NCBI GenBank assembly: GCA_023406985.1
Contig: JAEXTK010000225.1
Location: 1 to 7,290 of the forward strand
Length of the DNA: 7,290 bases
Direction: 5' to 3'
From: Spirochaetota bacterium
GTDB taxonomy: Bacteria; Spirochaetota; Spirochaetia; Treponematales; Breznakiellaceae
Shown here: positions 1-5,907 of the stretch, in pieces
How the letters are laid out: every line of letters starts with the position of its first letter
How positions within the stretch are numbered: the stretch's first letter is position 1
Notes under the pieces: generated by a model
Told to the model about the DNA's origin: nothing
What the model saw: the letters and a program-made list of their open reading frames with translations, nothing else
The model's database searches: none
Made by a program: the position numbers and the translations under genes

Positions 1-22
1 CCCCTAGGGGATATTGCCGGAA

Positions 23-59
23 AAGTAAAAGACCCGAGCAAAGCTCGGGTCTTTTACTT
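23..59. terminator. Long symmetric hairpin terminator beyond the tRNA pair
   Basis: A perfect 17-bp inverted repeat (arms 23-39 and 43-59) closes a 3-base AAA loop. The stem core GACCCGAGC / GCTCGGGTC is GC-rich and the base of the stem is A/T-rich. It lies 8 bases beyond the 3' end of tRNA-Glu, so it is the likely terminator of the minus-strand tRNA transcript. Read on the plus strand it is followed by C then TTTTT (60-65). Read on the minus strand the U-rich part is the stem's own CTTTTACTT plus two more T. It can therefore serve both directions and may also end a gene arriving from the left of the window. Factor-independent terminators of this shape are well established; the bidirectional role is inferred. 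Confidence 0.8.
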
Positions 60-67
60 CTTTTTAG

Positions 68-139
68 TAGCCCCTAGGGGAATCGAACCCCTCTTTTAAG
101 ATTGAGAATCTCATGTCCTAACCGATAGACGAAGGGGCC
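68..139 (-). tRNA. tRNA-Glu, anticodon CTC
   Basis: Folded by eye from the reverse complement, this is a 72-base cloverleaf without an encoded CCA. The acceptor stem GGCCCCT pairs with AGGGGCT (first pair a G-U wobble). The D arm is GTCT...GGAC with GGTTA in its loop. The anticodon stem TGAGA/TCTTA encloses the loop TTCTCAA, giving anticodon CTC, which reads the Glu codon GAG. The T arm is AGGGG-TTCGATT-CCCCT and the discriminator base is A. It lies 9 bases downstream of tRNA-Gln and is presumably processed from the same transcript. CCA must be added after transcription, because CTA follows the discriminator. The anticodon stem has a G-U pair and is A/T-rich for such a GC-rich genome, but the fold is complete and I take the gene as functional. 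Confidence 0.93.
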
Positions 140-148
140 GTCTGCGTA

Positions 149-219
149 TTCCCCAGGGAGGATTCGAACCCCCACAAGCAGATCCAGAGTCTGCCGTGCT
201 ACCATTACACAACCGGGGA
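149..219 (-). tRNA. tRNA-Gln, anticodon CTG
   Basis: The reverse complement folds into a 71-base cloverleaf. The acceptor stem TCCCCGG pairs with CTGGGGA (one G-U pair), giving the U1-A72 first pair typical of bacterial tRNA-Gln. The D arm is GTGT-AATGGTA-GCAC. The anticodon stem GCAGA/TCTGC holds the loop CTCTGGA, so the anticodon is CTG, reading the Gln codon CAG. The T arm is GGGGG-TTCGAAT-CCTCC with one wobble, and the discriminator is A. CCA is not encoded. It is the first gene of a two-tRNA transcript, followed 9 bases later by tRNA-Glu. Both tRNAs carry C34 anticodons that serve the G-ending codons, which fits a GC-rich genome; separate U34 isoacceptors are expected elsewhere. Confidence 0.93.
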
Positions 220-264
220 TCGGTCGCGCCGCGGGCGATTCGCATCGCTCACGACGGAACGAAA

Positions 265-291
265 CCTATACCGAATTGGAAAAAATGTCAA
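265..291 (-). promoter_or_regulatory. Probable promoter of the tRNA-Gln/tRNA-Glu transcript
   Basis: On the minus strand a perfect -35 hexamer TTGACA (286-291) is followed after 15 bases by TATAGG (265-270). The spacer holds a run of six T and is clearly A/T-rich against GC-rich surroundings. Transcription would begin near 257-259, about 38-40 bases before the mature tRNA-Gln 5' end, leaving a short leader for RNase P to remove. The 15-base spacing is at the short end for a sigma-70-type promoter; reading the -10 as ATAGGT gives 16. It fills the gap between the apt stop codon and the tRNAs. Confidence 0.6.
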
Positions 292-292
292 T

Positions 293-307
293 ACCGAGGG
301 CCCCGGC
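293..307 (-). terminator. Weak candidate terminator after apt
   Basis: Two bases after the apt stop codon the minus strand can form a short hairpin, GCCGG-GGCCC-TCGGT in outline: about five pairs with a tight loop and one or two G-U pairs. A run of six T begins seven bases later, inside the spacer of the tRNA promoter. The separation between stem and T run is longer than in a good intrinsic terminator, so apt transcripts may instead read through into the tRNAs and stop at the strong hairpin at 23-59. Confidence 0.25.
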
Positions 308-308
308 G

Positions 309-842
309 TCACTCGCCGTGGTACTCGATGAGGGTGCGGATCGGGATGGTGCCGAGGACCGCGCGGTAGTTGAGGAAGGGCAGGCCCACGACGCCGAAGA
401 TGCCGGCGACGGAGGCGCCGGCGGCGACGACGAGGTCGGTCGCGGCGCGCAGGGTGCCGCCGGTGGCGATGAGGTCGTCCACCACGAGCACGCGTTTACC
501 CTTCGGGACGTCGGCGCCGTGCACCTCGATTTCGGCCTCGCCGTACTCGAGCTGGTATCTACGGGAGATGGTCTCGCCGGGCAGCTTGCCTTTCTTGCGG
601 ATGAGGATGAGCGGGATGCCGAGACGGTCGGCGAAGGGGGCGGCGAAGACGAAGCCGCGCGATTCGATGGCGGCGACCGCGTCCACCTGTTCGCGGGAGT
701 AGAGCTCCACCATAGAGTCGATGCAGTAGCGGAAGGCCGCGGGCTCGGCGAGGATGCTCGTGATGTCGTAAAACAGGATTCCCTTCTTGGGAAAATCCGG
801 GACTTTCCGGATTGCGGCGTCGAGATCGAAAGAACTGTCCAT
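309..842 (-). CDS. apt: Adenine phosphoribosyltransferase
   Basis: This 177-aa cytoplasmic enzyme of purine salvage converts adenine plus phosphoribosyl pyrophosphate (PRPP) to AMP plus pyrophosphate. The PRPP-binding signature VLVVDDLIATGGT is at residues 118-130, with the two acidic residues D122-D123 and the phosphate loop ATGGT. ESRGF at 60-64 and RKKGKLPGETI at 82-92 are the other family landmarks. The N-terminus IRKVPDFPKKGILFYDITSI is typical, and the length matches the usual 170-180 aa. The frame stays open upstream to 986, but homology begins at the ATG at 842. That ATG has a GGAG 11 bases ahead of it (854-857), and the longer reading would overlap the upstream gene. The start lies 7 bases after the stop of the flavodoxin-like gene, so the two are almost certainly cotranscribed and the apt ribosome site lies across that stop. 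The KKGKLP wording, where E. coli has KPRKLP, recalls spirochaete sequences. Confidence 0.95.
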   Translation of the reverse strand: MDSSFDLDAAIRKVPDFPKKGILFYDITSILAEPAAFRYCIDSMVELYSREQVDAVAAIESRGFVFAAPFADRLGIPLILIRKKGKLPGETISRRYQLEYGEAEIEVHGADVPKGKRVLVVDDLIATGGTLRAATDLVVAAGASVAGIFGVVGLPFLNYRAVLGTIPIRTLIEYHGE

Positions 843-849
843 GAATGTG

Positions 850-1242
850 CTATCTCCGTCCCAGAATTTCCGCGGTCCAAGAACCCATATCGTCCGAGCG
901 ATCGGCCAAGTACGGTTCGGCCGCGATATGGAGGTCCGAGTCGCGAACGATGTCGCGAAGATACCCGATCGCTTCATTCGATGCAAGGGAAAAAAGCCCG
1001 CACGGCCGTCCGGCGAGGTTGATGCCCTTGAGCACCCGTTCCAGTTCCGCGAAGGCGGCCGGGCGAGGATGCTCGCACCCGATCAGGATCGTATCCGCGG
1101 GGAGCAGGTCCGTCGCGGCGAAATCGGAGCCTTCCATCAGAACGACTTTTTTGCCCTTGAAGCGCTCGGCGAGCGAAGTAGCGACCCGGCGTATCTTTTC
1201 AGAACCGTCGATCACGATGAGCACGGTTGCCAATTGTTTCAC
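850..1242 (-). CDS. Small flavodoxin-fold protein, probably not binding FMN in the usual way
   Basis: This 130-aa protein has no signal peptide or membrane segment. Its layout is that of a short flavodoxin: strand TVLIVID (6-12), a helix SEKIRRVATSLAERF (14-28), strand KVVLMEG (32-38), ADTILIGC (49-56) where flavodoxins have their 50s-loop strand, and RPCGLFSLAS (79-88) where they have the strand before the 90s loop. The phosphate-binding loop normally reads TGNT or similar; here it is only DGSEK, shortened and without the Thr/Ser pattern, so conventional FMN binding is doubtful. I do not recognise a named family and do not assign a reaction. The start is GTG at 1242. No Shine-Dalgarno sequence precedes it and a promoter ends 7 bases before it, so the mRNA may be leaderless. 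TTG at codon 4 and GTG at codon 7 are alternative starts. It is followed after 7 bases by apt. Existence of the gene is well supported; the function is open. Confidence 0.8.
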   Translation of the reverse strand: MKQLATVLIVIDGSEKIRRVATSLAERFKGKKVVLMEGSDFAATDLLPADTILIGCEHPRPAAFAELERVLKGINLAGRPCGLFSLASNEAIGYLRDIVRDSDLHIAAEPYLADRSDDMGSWTAEILGRR

Positions 1243-1249
1243 GCATTCG

Positions 1250-1278
1250 AGTCTAGCCCCCGGCTATCCACTTGTCAA
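1250..1278 (-). promoter_or_regulatory. Promoter of the flavodoxin-like gene and apt
   Basis: TTGACA (1273-1278), a perfect -35 match, is separated by exactly 17 bases from TAGACT (1250-1255), a 4/6 match to TATAAT. The -35 hexamer contains the TGA stop codon of the upstream kinase gene, so the promoter occupies the whole 32-base gap. Transcription starting seven bases beyond the -10 would begin at about 1243, one base before the GTG start codon. This promoter would give the flavodoxin-like gene and apt expression independent of the kinase. Confidence 0.65.
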
Positions 1279-3947
1279 CTTCGCTTCGTTCCTTCCAGCG
1301 CTGCGCCGATCTCCCTCACCGTGAGCGCGTACGCGGAGAGGAACGGTCCGATTTCGCGATCGACCGCCGCGGAATCGCGGGCGACGGCGGCTTTCTCCAG
1401 GGCGGCGGCGGAGAGGGCGAGCCGTTCCGCCCCGATCGATGCGGAGGACCCCTTGACCTTATGGGCGAGGCGGTGGAGAGCCTCGTAGTCCTTGTCTTCG
1501 GCCGCGCGGAGCGCCGTCTGCGTCCGGTCCTTCGCCTCCCCGAGGAGTACGCCGTAGAGTTCGAAAAGGAGATCCTCGTCGCCGCCGAGCCTGCCGAGGG
1601 TCCGCTTGGGGTCCAGGATCGGCGCGTCCTCGTCATCCGCCACCGCGTGGCGCTCGGTGCGCGGGTCGGCGGCCACGCCGGGGAGCAGCGATTCCAGCGC
1701 GGCGAACTCGATCGGCTTGGAGACGAAATCGTCCATCCCGGCCTCGGCGCACCGCGCGCGGGCCTCCGTCTCGGAATGGGCGGTCATGGCGATGATGAGG
1801 ACGTTCCGGGCCGATTCCCCGGCCTCCCCCGAGCGGATACGGCGGGTCGTCTCGAGCCCGTCCATGCCGGGCATCTCCACGTCCATGAGCACCATGGCGA
1901 AGCTCCGGCCGCGCAAGAGATCCAACGCTTCCGATCCCGAGCTCGCGCGTACCGCCGTGCGGCCGACGGTCTTGAGGAAGCGCTGGACCACGCGCGCGTT
2001 CATCTCGTTATCCTCCACGAGGAGGATGTCCGATTCCCCTCCCGGAGGCGTCCGCCCACCCGCGGCGGCGGGCGACGGCGGCTCGACGATATCGAAGCAC
2101 TCGGCGCCCGGCAGCTCGACGGGTAAGGAATCCGAGGCGCACGCGTCGAAGCGGACCGTCACCGCGAAGGTCGACCCTTCGCCGAGCCGCGATTCCGCGG
2201 AGATGTCGCCGCCGAGGATCCGCGCCAGGCGGCGGGAGATGGTGAGGCCGAGGCCCGTACCGCCGAAACGCCGGCTCGTTCCCGCGTCCGCCTGGGTGAA
2301 GCTGTCGAAGATGGTTGCCAGTTTCGCCGGAGCGATGCCGATCCCCGAATCCGCCACCGCGACCCGCACCCCCACGCCCTCTCCCGGCATCCGTTCCGGC
2401 GCGATGCAGACCGTCACCCCTCCCCGTTCGGTAAATTTCACCGCGTTCCCGACGAGGTTATAGAGGATCTGCGAGAAGCGGAGGGCGTCTCCCACCACCA
2501 GGGAGGGCACGCCCTCGTCGCTTCGGAAGTCGAGCGTGATGCCCTTCCGGGAGACCGCCGGCCTGAACGACTTGACGACCTGCTCCACCGCCGCGGCGGG
2601 GGAGAAAGCCCTCCGCTCCAGGCGTAGCCGGCCTGACTCGATCTTGGAAAGGTCGAGGATGTCGTTGACGAGCGCGAGGAGCATGCGGGAGGCTGCCTTG
2701 ACCGTCTCCAGATCGTCCCGGAGTTCGCTTCCCAGATCGCCCTTGAGCGCGAGCTCGGTGAGCCCCATGATCGCGTTGATCGGCGTCCTGATCTCGTGAC
2801 TCATGTTCGCGAGGAAGTCGCCCTTGGCCTTTTCGGATTCGACCGCGGCCGTTCGGGCCGCATCCAGTTCCAGCTCCTTGCGCACGTAGTCGGTGATATC
2901 CTTGGCCACGAACGCCACGTGCGTCGGCTGCGCCTGTCCCGGCGGAACGAAGGGATAGTAGGCGAGTTCCAGGTCGCGCTCGGCCGTCAAGCCGAACCCC
3001 GCGTGCACCCGGTACACGACGGAGGCGCCTTGGAAGGCGCCTTCGAACGCGGTACCGATGCGTTCCCCGAGCGGGCCCGTACCCCAGACGCCCGCGATCG
3101 TCGATCCGACCAGTTCCTCGCGCTTCCGTCCCATCGCCGCGCAGAAGGCGGCGTTCACGGCCTCAATGCGCAGATCGCGGTTGACGATGCACATGTAGTC
3201 GCGCGACGCGTCGACCATGAATTCGAATCTCCGGAGTCGGCCTTCGTTCTCCGCGATGGCGGTGAAGGGGTCCATCCGGCGGTAGGCCGTGGCCACGAAG
3301 GCGAGGGCCGCCGATACGATGCAGGGCGCGGGGTCGAAGGCGGGCCGGCCGAAGGCGCCGGCGCGGAATAGGGCGAAGAATACGGAAAAGGCGAAGGCGC
3401 CGACCAGGATGCGCGCCACCGCCGTGCGTTCCGTGTCGCGCGGATTCTTCGCGCGGACGGCGAGCGTCCAGGCCGCCAGGGCGACCGCGACGATGCCGGC
3501 CGCGAGCTGTACGCCGAGGGCGATCTCCACCTGCGGCGGCACGAGCCCGGGCCGCATCGGCGTCAGCCAGAGGACGAGGTTGGCGGCGAGCGGCGCGCCG
3601 AGGAGCGCCGGAGCGCGAAAGCCCCGGAGCCCGCGGAAGCCGTCGCCGCGCGCGAAAACGTAGAGCAGGGCGGGGATGAGGGCATAGGCGAGGTTATCGA
3701 TCCGGCCCAAATAGGCGGACAGCTCAAAGGCGAGCCTCCGCCACGGCGCGTCGGCGGCGGATAGGAGGATGGCCGTCGCGGCCTCCGCGGCGTTCCAGAG
3801 GAAGACCGCGGCGGCGAGGAGCGCGAAGGGACGGCCCCGGTCCTTGCGGAGGCCGTAGAACGCGAACGCGGCGGTCCACAGGGCGACCCACGCTGATACG
3901 GCATACGCGGAGACCCGCAAAAACGCCGCAAGAATAGGGTTGTACAT
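1275..3947 (-). CDS. 7TM-PAS hybrid histidine kinase with receiver and HPt domains
   Basis: This 890-aa inner-membrane sensor kinase carries a complete internal phosphorelay. Residues 1-222 look like about seven hydrophobic helices (roughly 5-31, 41-62, 82-99, 112-130, 141-163, 178-197, 207-222), resembling the 7TM sensor region found in some histidine kinases. A PAS domain follows (about 236-358), then a short coiled linker. The HisKA domain has NMSHEIRTP with phospho-acceptor H384. The ATPase domain has the N box N497-N501, G1 box DSGIGI (533-538) and G2 box GGTGLGL (562-568). The receiver (about 640-756) has acidic E645/D646, phospho-acceptor D689 in LMDVEMPGMDG, T722 and K744. The HPt domain (about 785-885) has H829 in AHKVKGSS. 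All key residues are intact, so phosphate can pass H384 to D689 to H829 and on to a response regulator not encoded here. The ligand is unknown. It starts 42 bases after pyk. A TATAAT box ends 9 bases before the ATG and there is no properly spaced Shine-Dalgarno sequence. Confidence 0.93.
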   Translation of the reverse strand: MYNPILAAFLRVSAYAVSAWVALWTAAFAFYGLRKDRGRPFALLAAAVFLWNAAEAATAILLSAADAPWRRLAFELSAYLGRIDNLAYALIPALLYVFARGDGFRGLRGFRAPALLGAPLAANLVLWLTPMRPGLVPPQVEIALGVQLAAGIVAVALAAWTLAVRAKNPRDTERTAVARILVGAFAFSVFFALFRAGAFGRPAFDPAPCIVSAALAFVATAYRRMDPFTAIAENEGRLRRFEFMVDASRDYMCIVNRDLRIEAVNAAFCAAMGRKREELVGSTIAGVWGTGPLGERIGTAFEGAFQGASVVYRVHAGFGLTAERDLELAYYPFVPPGQAQPTHVAFVAKDITDYVRKELELDAARTAAVESEKAKGDFLANMSHEIRTPINAIMGLTELALKGDLGSELRDDLETVKAASRMLLALVNDILDLSKIESGRLRLERRAFSPAAAVEQVVKSFRPAVSRKGITLDFRSDEGVPSLVVGDALRFSQILYNLVGNAVKFTERGGVTVCIAPERMPGEGVGVRVAVADSGIGIAPAKLATIFDSFTQADAGTSRRFGGTGLGLTISRRLARILGGDISAESRLGEGSTFAVTVRFDACASDSLPVELPGAECFDIVEPPSPAAAGGRTPPGGESDILLVEDNEMNARVVQRFLKTVGRTAVRASSGSEALDLLRGRSFAMVLMDVEMPGMDGLETTRRIRSGEAGESARNVLIIAMTAHSETEARARCAEAGMDDFVSKPIEFAALESLLPGVAADPRTERHAVADDEDAPILDPKRTLGRLGGDEDLLFELYGVLLGEAKDRTQTALRAAEDKDYEALHRLAHKVKGSSASIGAERLALSAAALEKAAVARDSAAVDREIGPFLSAYALTVREIGAALEGTKRS

Positions 3948-3956
3948 GCGCCTTCG

Positions 3957-3962
3957 ATTATA
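3957..3962 (-). promoter_or_regulatory. Perfect -10 box (TATAAT) just before the kinase start codon
   Basis: The minus strand reads TATAAT at 3957-3962, then nine bases (CGAAGGCGC), then the kinase ATG. It is the only A/T-rich spot in the 42-base pyk-kinase gap. No good -35 hexamer is visible at 16-18 bases upstream (GAGCGT at 17). The preceding bases CGT resemble an extended -10 only partly. Transcription would begin near 3950, leaving a leader of about three bases. Readthrough from pyk is the alternative route to kinase expression, since no terminator is evident in the gap. Confidence 0.45.
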
Positions 3963-3989
3963 ACGTAGGCGCGGGCGCGACGCTCGGGC

Positions 3990-5789
3990 TTACAGGGCCC
4001 CCTCGTATACGAGCCGCGCTTCGCCGTCGAGGGTGACCGTGAGGTGATCCTCGAACCGGTCGAGGGCATGCGGGAGCAAGGAAACGTACACGAGGCGCGG
4101 GTTCACCGCCTTCACGAGGTCCCAGGGCATTTCGGATACGCCTTCCAGGATGACCCCGTCCACCACCCGGAGGACCGGGATGAAGGATTCGTCCAGGGTA
4201 TGCGTGAGCAGGATCTCGCCACCGCCCTTCCGGAGGGCGAGCGCCGCTTCCTCGAGCGTGCGGGCCTTCACGATGCGTCCGGTGCAGCGCCCGCCGAAGC
4301 CCCGTCCGCCGAAACCGAGGACGTTGCCGATCACGTGCACGCGCACGCTGTTCGTGAGGAGCGGCGAGTTGAGCGGAAGCCCGGCGACCACGACCACCTT
4401 GTCGAGCGGCTTCGCGAATCCTTCCCGGATGGCGGCGGAGATGGCGCCCTGGATCATCGCCTCGGAGTCCTCTTCCCGCTCGGTGAGCACCGGCACGACG
4501 CCCCAGTGGAGGAGCAGGCGACGGCGGACGGCCTCGTCCGGGGTTACCGCGACGATACGGCGACGCGGCCGGAAACGGCTGACGAGCTTCGCGGTATTGC
4601 CGCTCATCGTCGGCGCGATGATCGCCGCGGCGCCGATCCGGTCGGCCGTCCAGGAGGCCGCTTCGGCGATGGCGAGATCGATGTCGTCCGAACCGTTCGG
4701 CGAGGGAGCGACGCCGCGCCGGATATCGAGCACCCGCCGGTACTCGTCGGAGGCTTCCACGGCCCGGGCGATCCGATCCATGGTCTCCACGGCGGCCTCG
4801 GGATAGGCGCCGTTCGCGGTCTCGCCGGAGAGCATGACGCAGTCGGTGCCGTCCAGGATCGCGTTCGCCACGTCGCCGGCCTCCGCGCGGGTCGGCCGGG
4901 GATTCTTGATCATGGATTCCAACATCTGGGTAGCGGTGATGACCGGCTTGCCCGCGGCGTTGCAGAGGGCGATGATCCGTTTCTGCTCCAAAGGAACCCG
5001 CTCGGCGGGCACCTGGACGCCGAGATCCCCGCGGGCCACCATGACGCCCGCGGCCACGCGCACGATATCGGCGATGTTGTCCAGGCCTTCCTCGTCCTCG
5101 ATCTTGGCGATCACGGGCAGGTCGGCGCCGATCTCCGCGAGGAACCGCTGGATGGCGGTGACGTCCGACGGCTTGCGGATGAAGGAGGCGGCCACGTAGT
5201 CCATGCCCCGCTCCGCGCCGAACCGGAGGTCGTCCCGGTCCCGGTCGGTCAGGGCGGGGAGGCGCGTCTTCACGCCCACGACGTTGACGTTCTTGCGCCC
5301 TCCGATCTCGCCGCCGTCCAGGACGCGGCAATCGATGGTCCGGCCTTCCACGCCGAGGACTTCCAGGCATACGAGGCCGTCGGCGATCAGGATGCGGACG
5401 CCGATCTTCACGTCGTCGGCGAGGCCCGCATAGGAAACCGTGAGGCGCTCGCCCGTCGCCGTCGCGGGACCGCCCGCGGCGACGGCATCCGCCTCCGCGA
5501 TCACGCGCACGCGCGCGCCTTTGACCAGGGAAATCGAACCGCCGCCCGCCACCTCGCCGGTGCGGATCTCGGGCCCCTTGGTGTCCAAGATGAGCGCGAC
5601 GGGCACCCCCTCAAGGCGAGAAGCCTCGCGGACGCGATCGATGCCCGCCCCGTGGTACGCGTAGTCCCCATGGGAAAAATTGAATCGCGCGACGTTCATG
5701 CCGCGACGGATGAGCGACCTGACGATGTCGACGCTCTGCGTCGAAGGTCCCATCGTACAGATGATCCTGGTGTTTCGGTCGAAGGGCAT
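3990..5789 (-). CDS. pyk: Pyruvate kinase with extra C-terminal swivelling domain
   Basis: Pyruvate kinase transfers phosphate from phosphoenolpyruvate to ADP, making pyruvate and ATP, the last step of glycolysis, in the cytoplasm. The catalytic core carries R35 with NFSH (37-40), DTKGPEIRTG (69-78), catalytic K229 with metal ligand E231 in AKIEDEEG, ARGDLG (252-257), TATQMLESM (285-293) and MLSGETANGAYP (319-330). A B-domain lies around 75-175. The regulatory domain has a phosphate-binding loop TMSGNTA (394-400) like that of allosteric isozymes responding to sugar phosphates, so an effector is likely. At 599 aa it exceeds the usual 470-480 aa: a Gly-rich linker (492-500) leads to a tail (about 501-599) matching in outline the extra C-terminal domain of Bacillus-type enzymes, which derives from the PEP-utilising swivelling domain. 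The Thr-Ser-His motif of that domain is absent here. AGAGGAG lies 6 bases before the ATG. It diverges from the amylase gene. Confidence 0.96.
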   Translation of the reverse strand: MPFDRNTRIICTMGPSTQSVDIVRSLIRRGMNVARFNFSHGDYAYHGAGIDRVREASRLEGVPVALILDTKGPEIRTGEVAGGGSISLVKGARVRVIAEADAVAAGGPATATGERLTVSYAGLADDVKIGVRILIADGLVCLEVLGVEGRTIDCRVLDGGEIGGRKNVNVVGVKTRLPALTDRDRDDLRFGAERGMDYVAASFIRKPSDVTAIQRFLAEIGADLPVIAKIEDEEGLDNIADIVRVAAGVMVARGDLGVQVPAERVPLEQKRIIALCNAAGKPVITATQMLESMIKNPRPTRAEAGDVANAILDGTDCVMLSGETANGAYPEAAVETMDRIARAVEASDEYRRVLDIRRGVAPSPNGSDDIDLAIAEAASWTADRIGAAAIIAPTMSGNTAKLVSRFRPRRRIVAVTPDEAVRRRLLLHWGVVPVLTEREEDSEAMIQGAISAAIREGFAKPLDKVVVVAGLPLNSPLLTNSVRVHVIGNVLGFGGRGFGGRCTGRIVKARTLEEAALALRKGGGEILLTHTLDESFIPVLRVVDGVILEGVSEMPWDLVKAVNPRLVYVSLLPHALDRFEDHLTVTLDGEARLVYEGAL

Positions 5790-5795
5790 ACGGGG

Positions 5796-5838
5796 CTCCT
5801 CTCAGGGCTACCATACGTGAGGAAGGCGCAAGTTGCAA
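5796..5838 (-). promoter_or_regulatory. Probable pyk promoter and ribosome site
   Basis: On the minus strand TTGCAA (5833-5838) and TATGGT (5810-5815) are separated by 17 bases; each matches four of six consensus positions. The predicted start is near 5803, so the transcript would open almost directly into the Shine-Dalgarno sequence AGAGGAG (5796-5802), which lies 6 bases before the ATG at 5789. The leader is then only about 14 bases. Confidence 0.5.
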
Positions 5839-5895
5839 GCGACCGCCCTTCCATCCCCAAGAAAGGATGCGTGCTGCGGTACTGGAACGGCCTAC

Positions 5896-5907
5896 TAAAC
5901 CGGTTTA
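5896..5907. promoter_or_regulatory. Candidate operator: 12-base perfect palindrome
   Basis: TAAACCGGTTTA is a perfect palindrome whose right end overlaps the first two bases of the amylase -10 box. Its form (even length, central CG, A/T-rich flanks) is that of many operators of LacI-family sugar regulators, a known class controlling glycoside and central carbon genes. Bound protein would block the amylase promoter directly. It lies about 58 bases upstream of the pyk -35 box and might influence pyk too. No regulator gene is in the window, so the binding protein is unknown. Confidence 0.45.

Noticed and set aside
843..986. Upstream extension of apt to an ATG at 986.
   Set aside because: It would add 48 residues unlike any phosphoribosyltransferase and overlap the flavodoxin-like gene. 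The ATG at 842 begins the family homology and has a GGAG before it.
266..1022. Open frames on both strands over apt and the flavodoxin-like gene.
   Set aside because: Compositionally biased shadows (Ser/Pro/Ala-rich or Gly/Asp/Glu-rich) of two well-supported genes, with no ribosome sites of their own.
3963..3989. Terminator between pyk and the kinase gene.
   Set aside because: The segment is GC-rich with some self-complementarity, but I found no stable stem followed by a T run.
3958..5370. Minus-strand 470-codon frame overlapping pyk.
   Set aside because: It is a +1/+2 shadow of pyk, rich in Arg, Pro and Gly with no recognisable motifs. The true frame has every pyruvate kinase signature.
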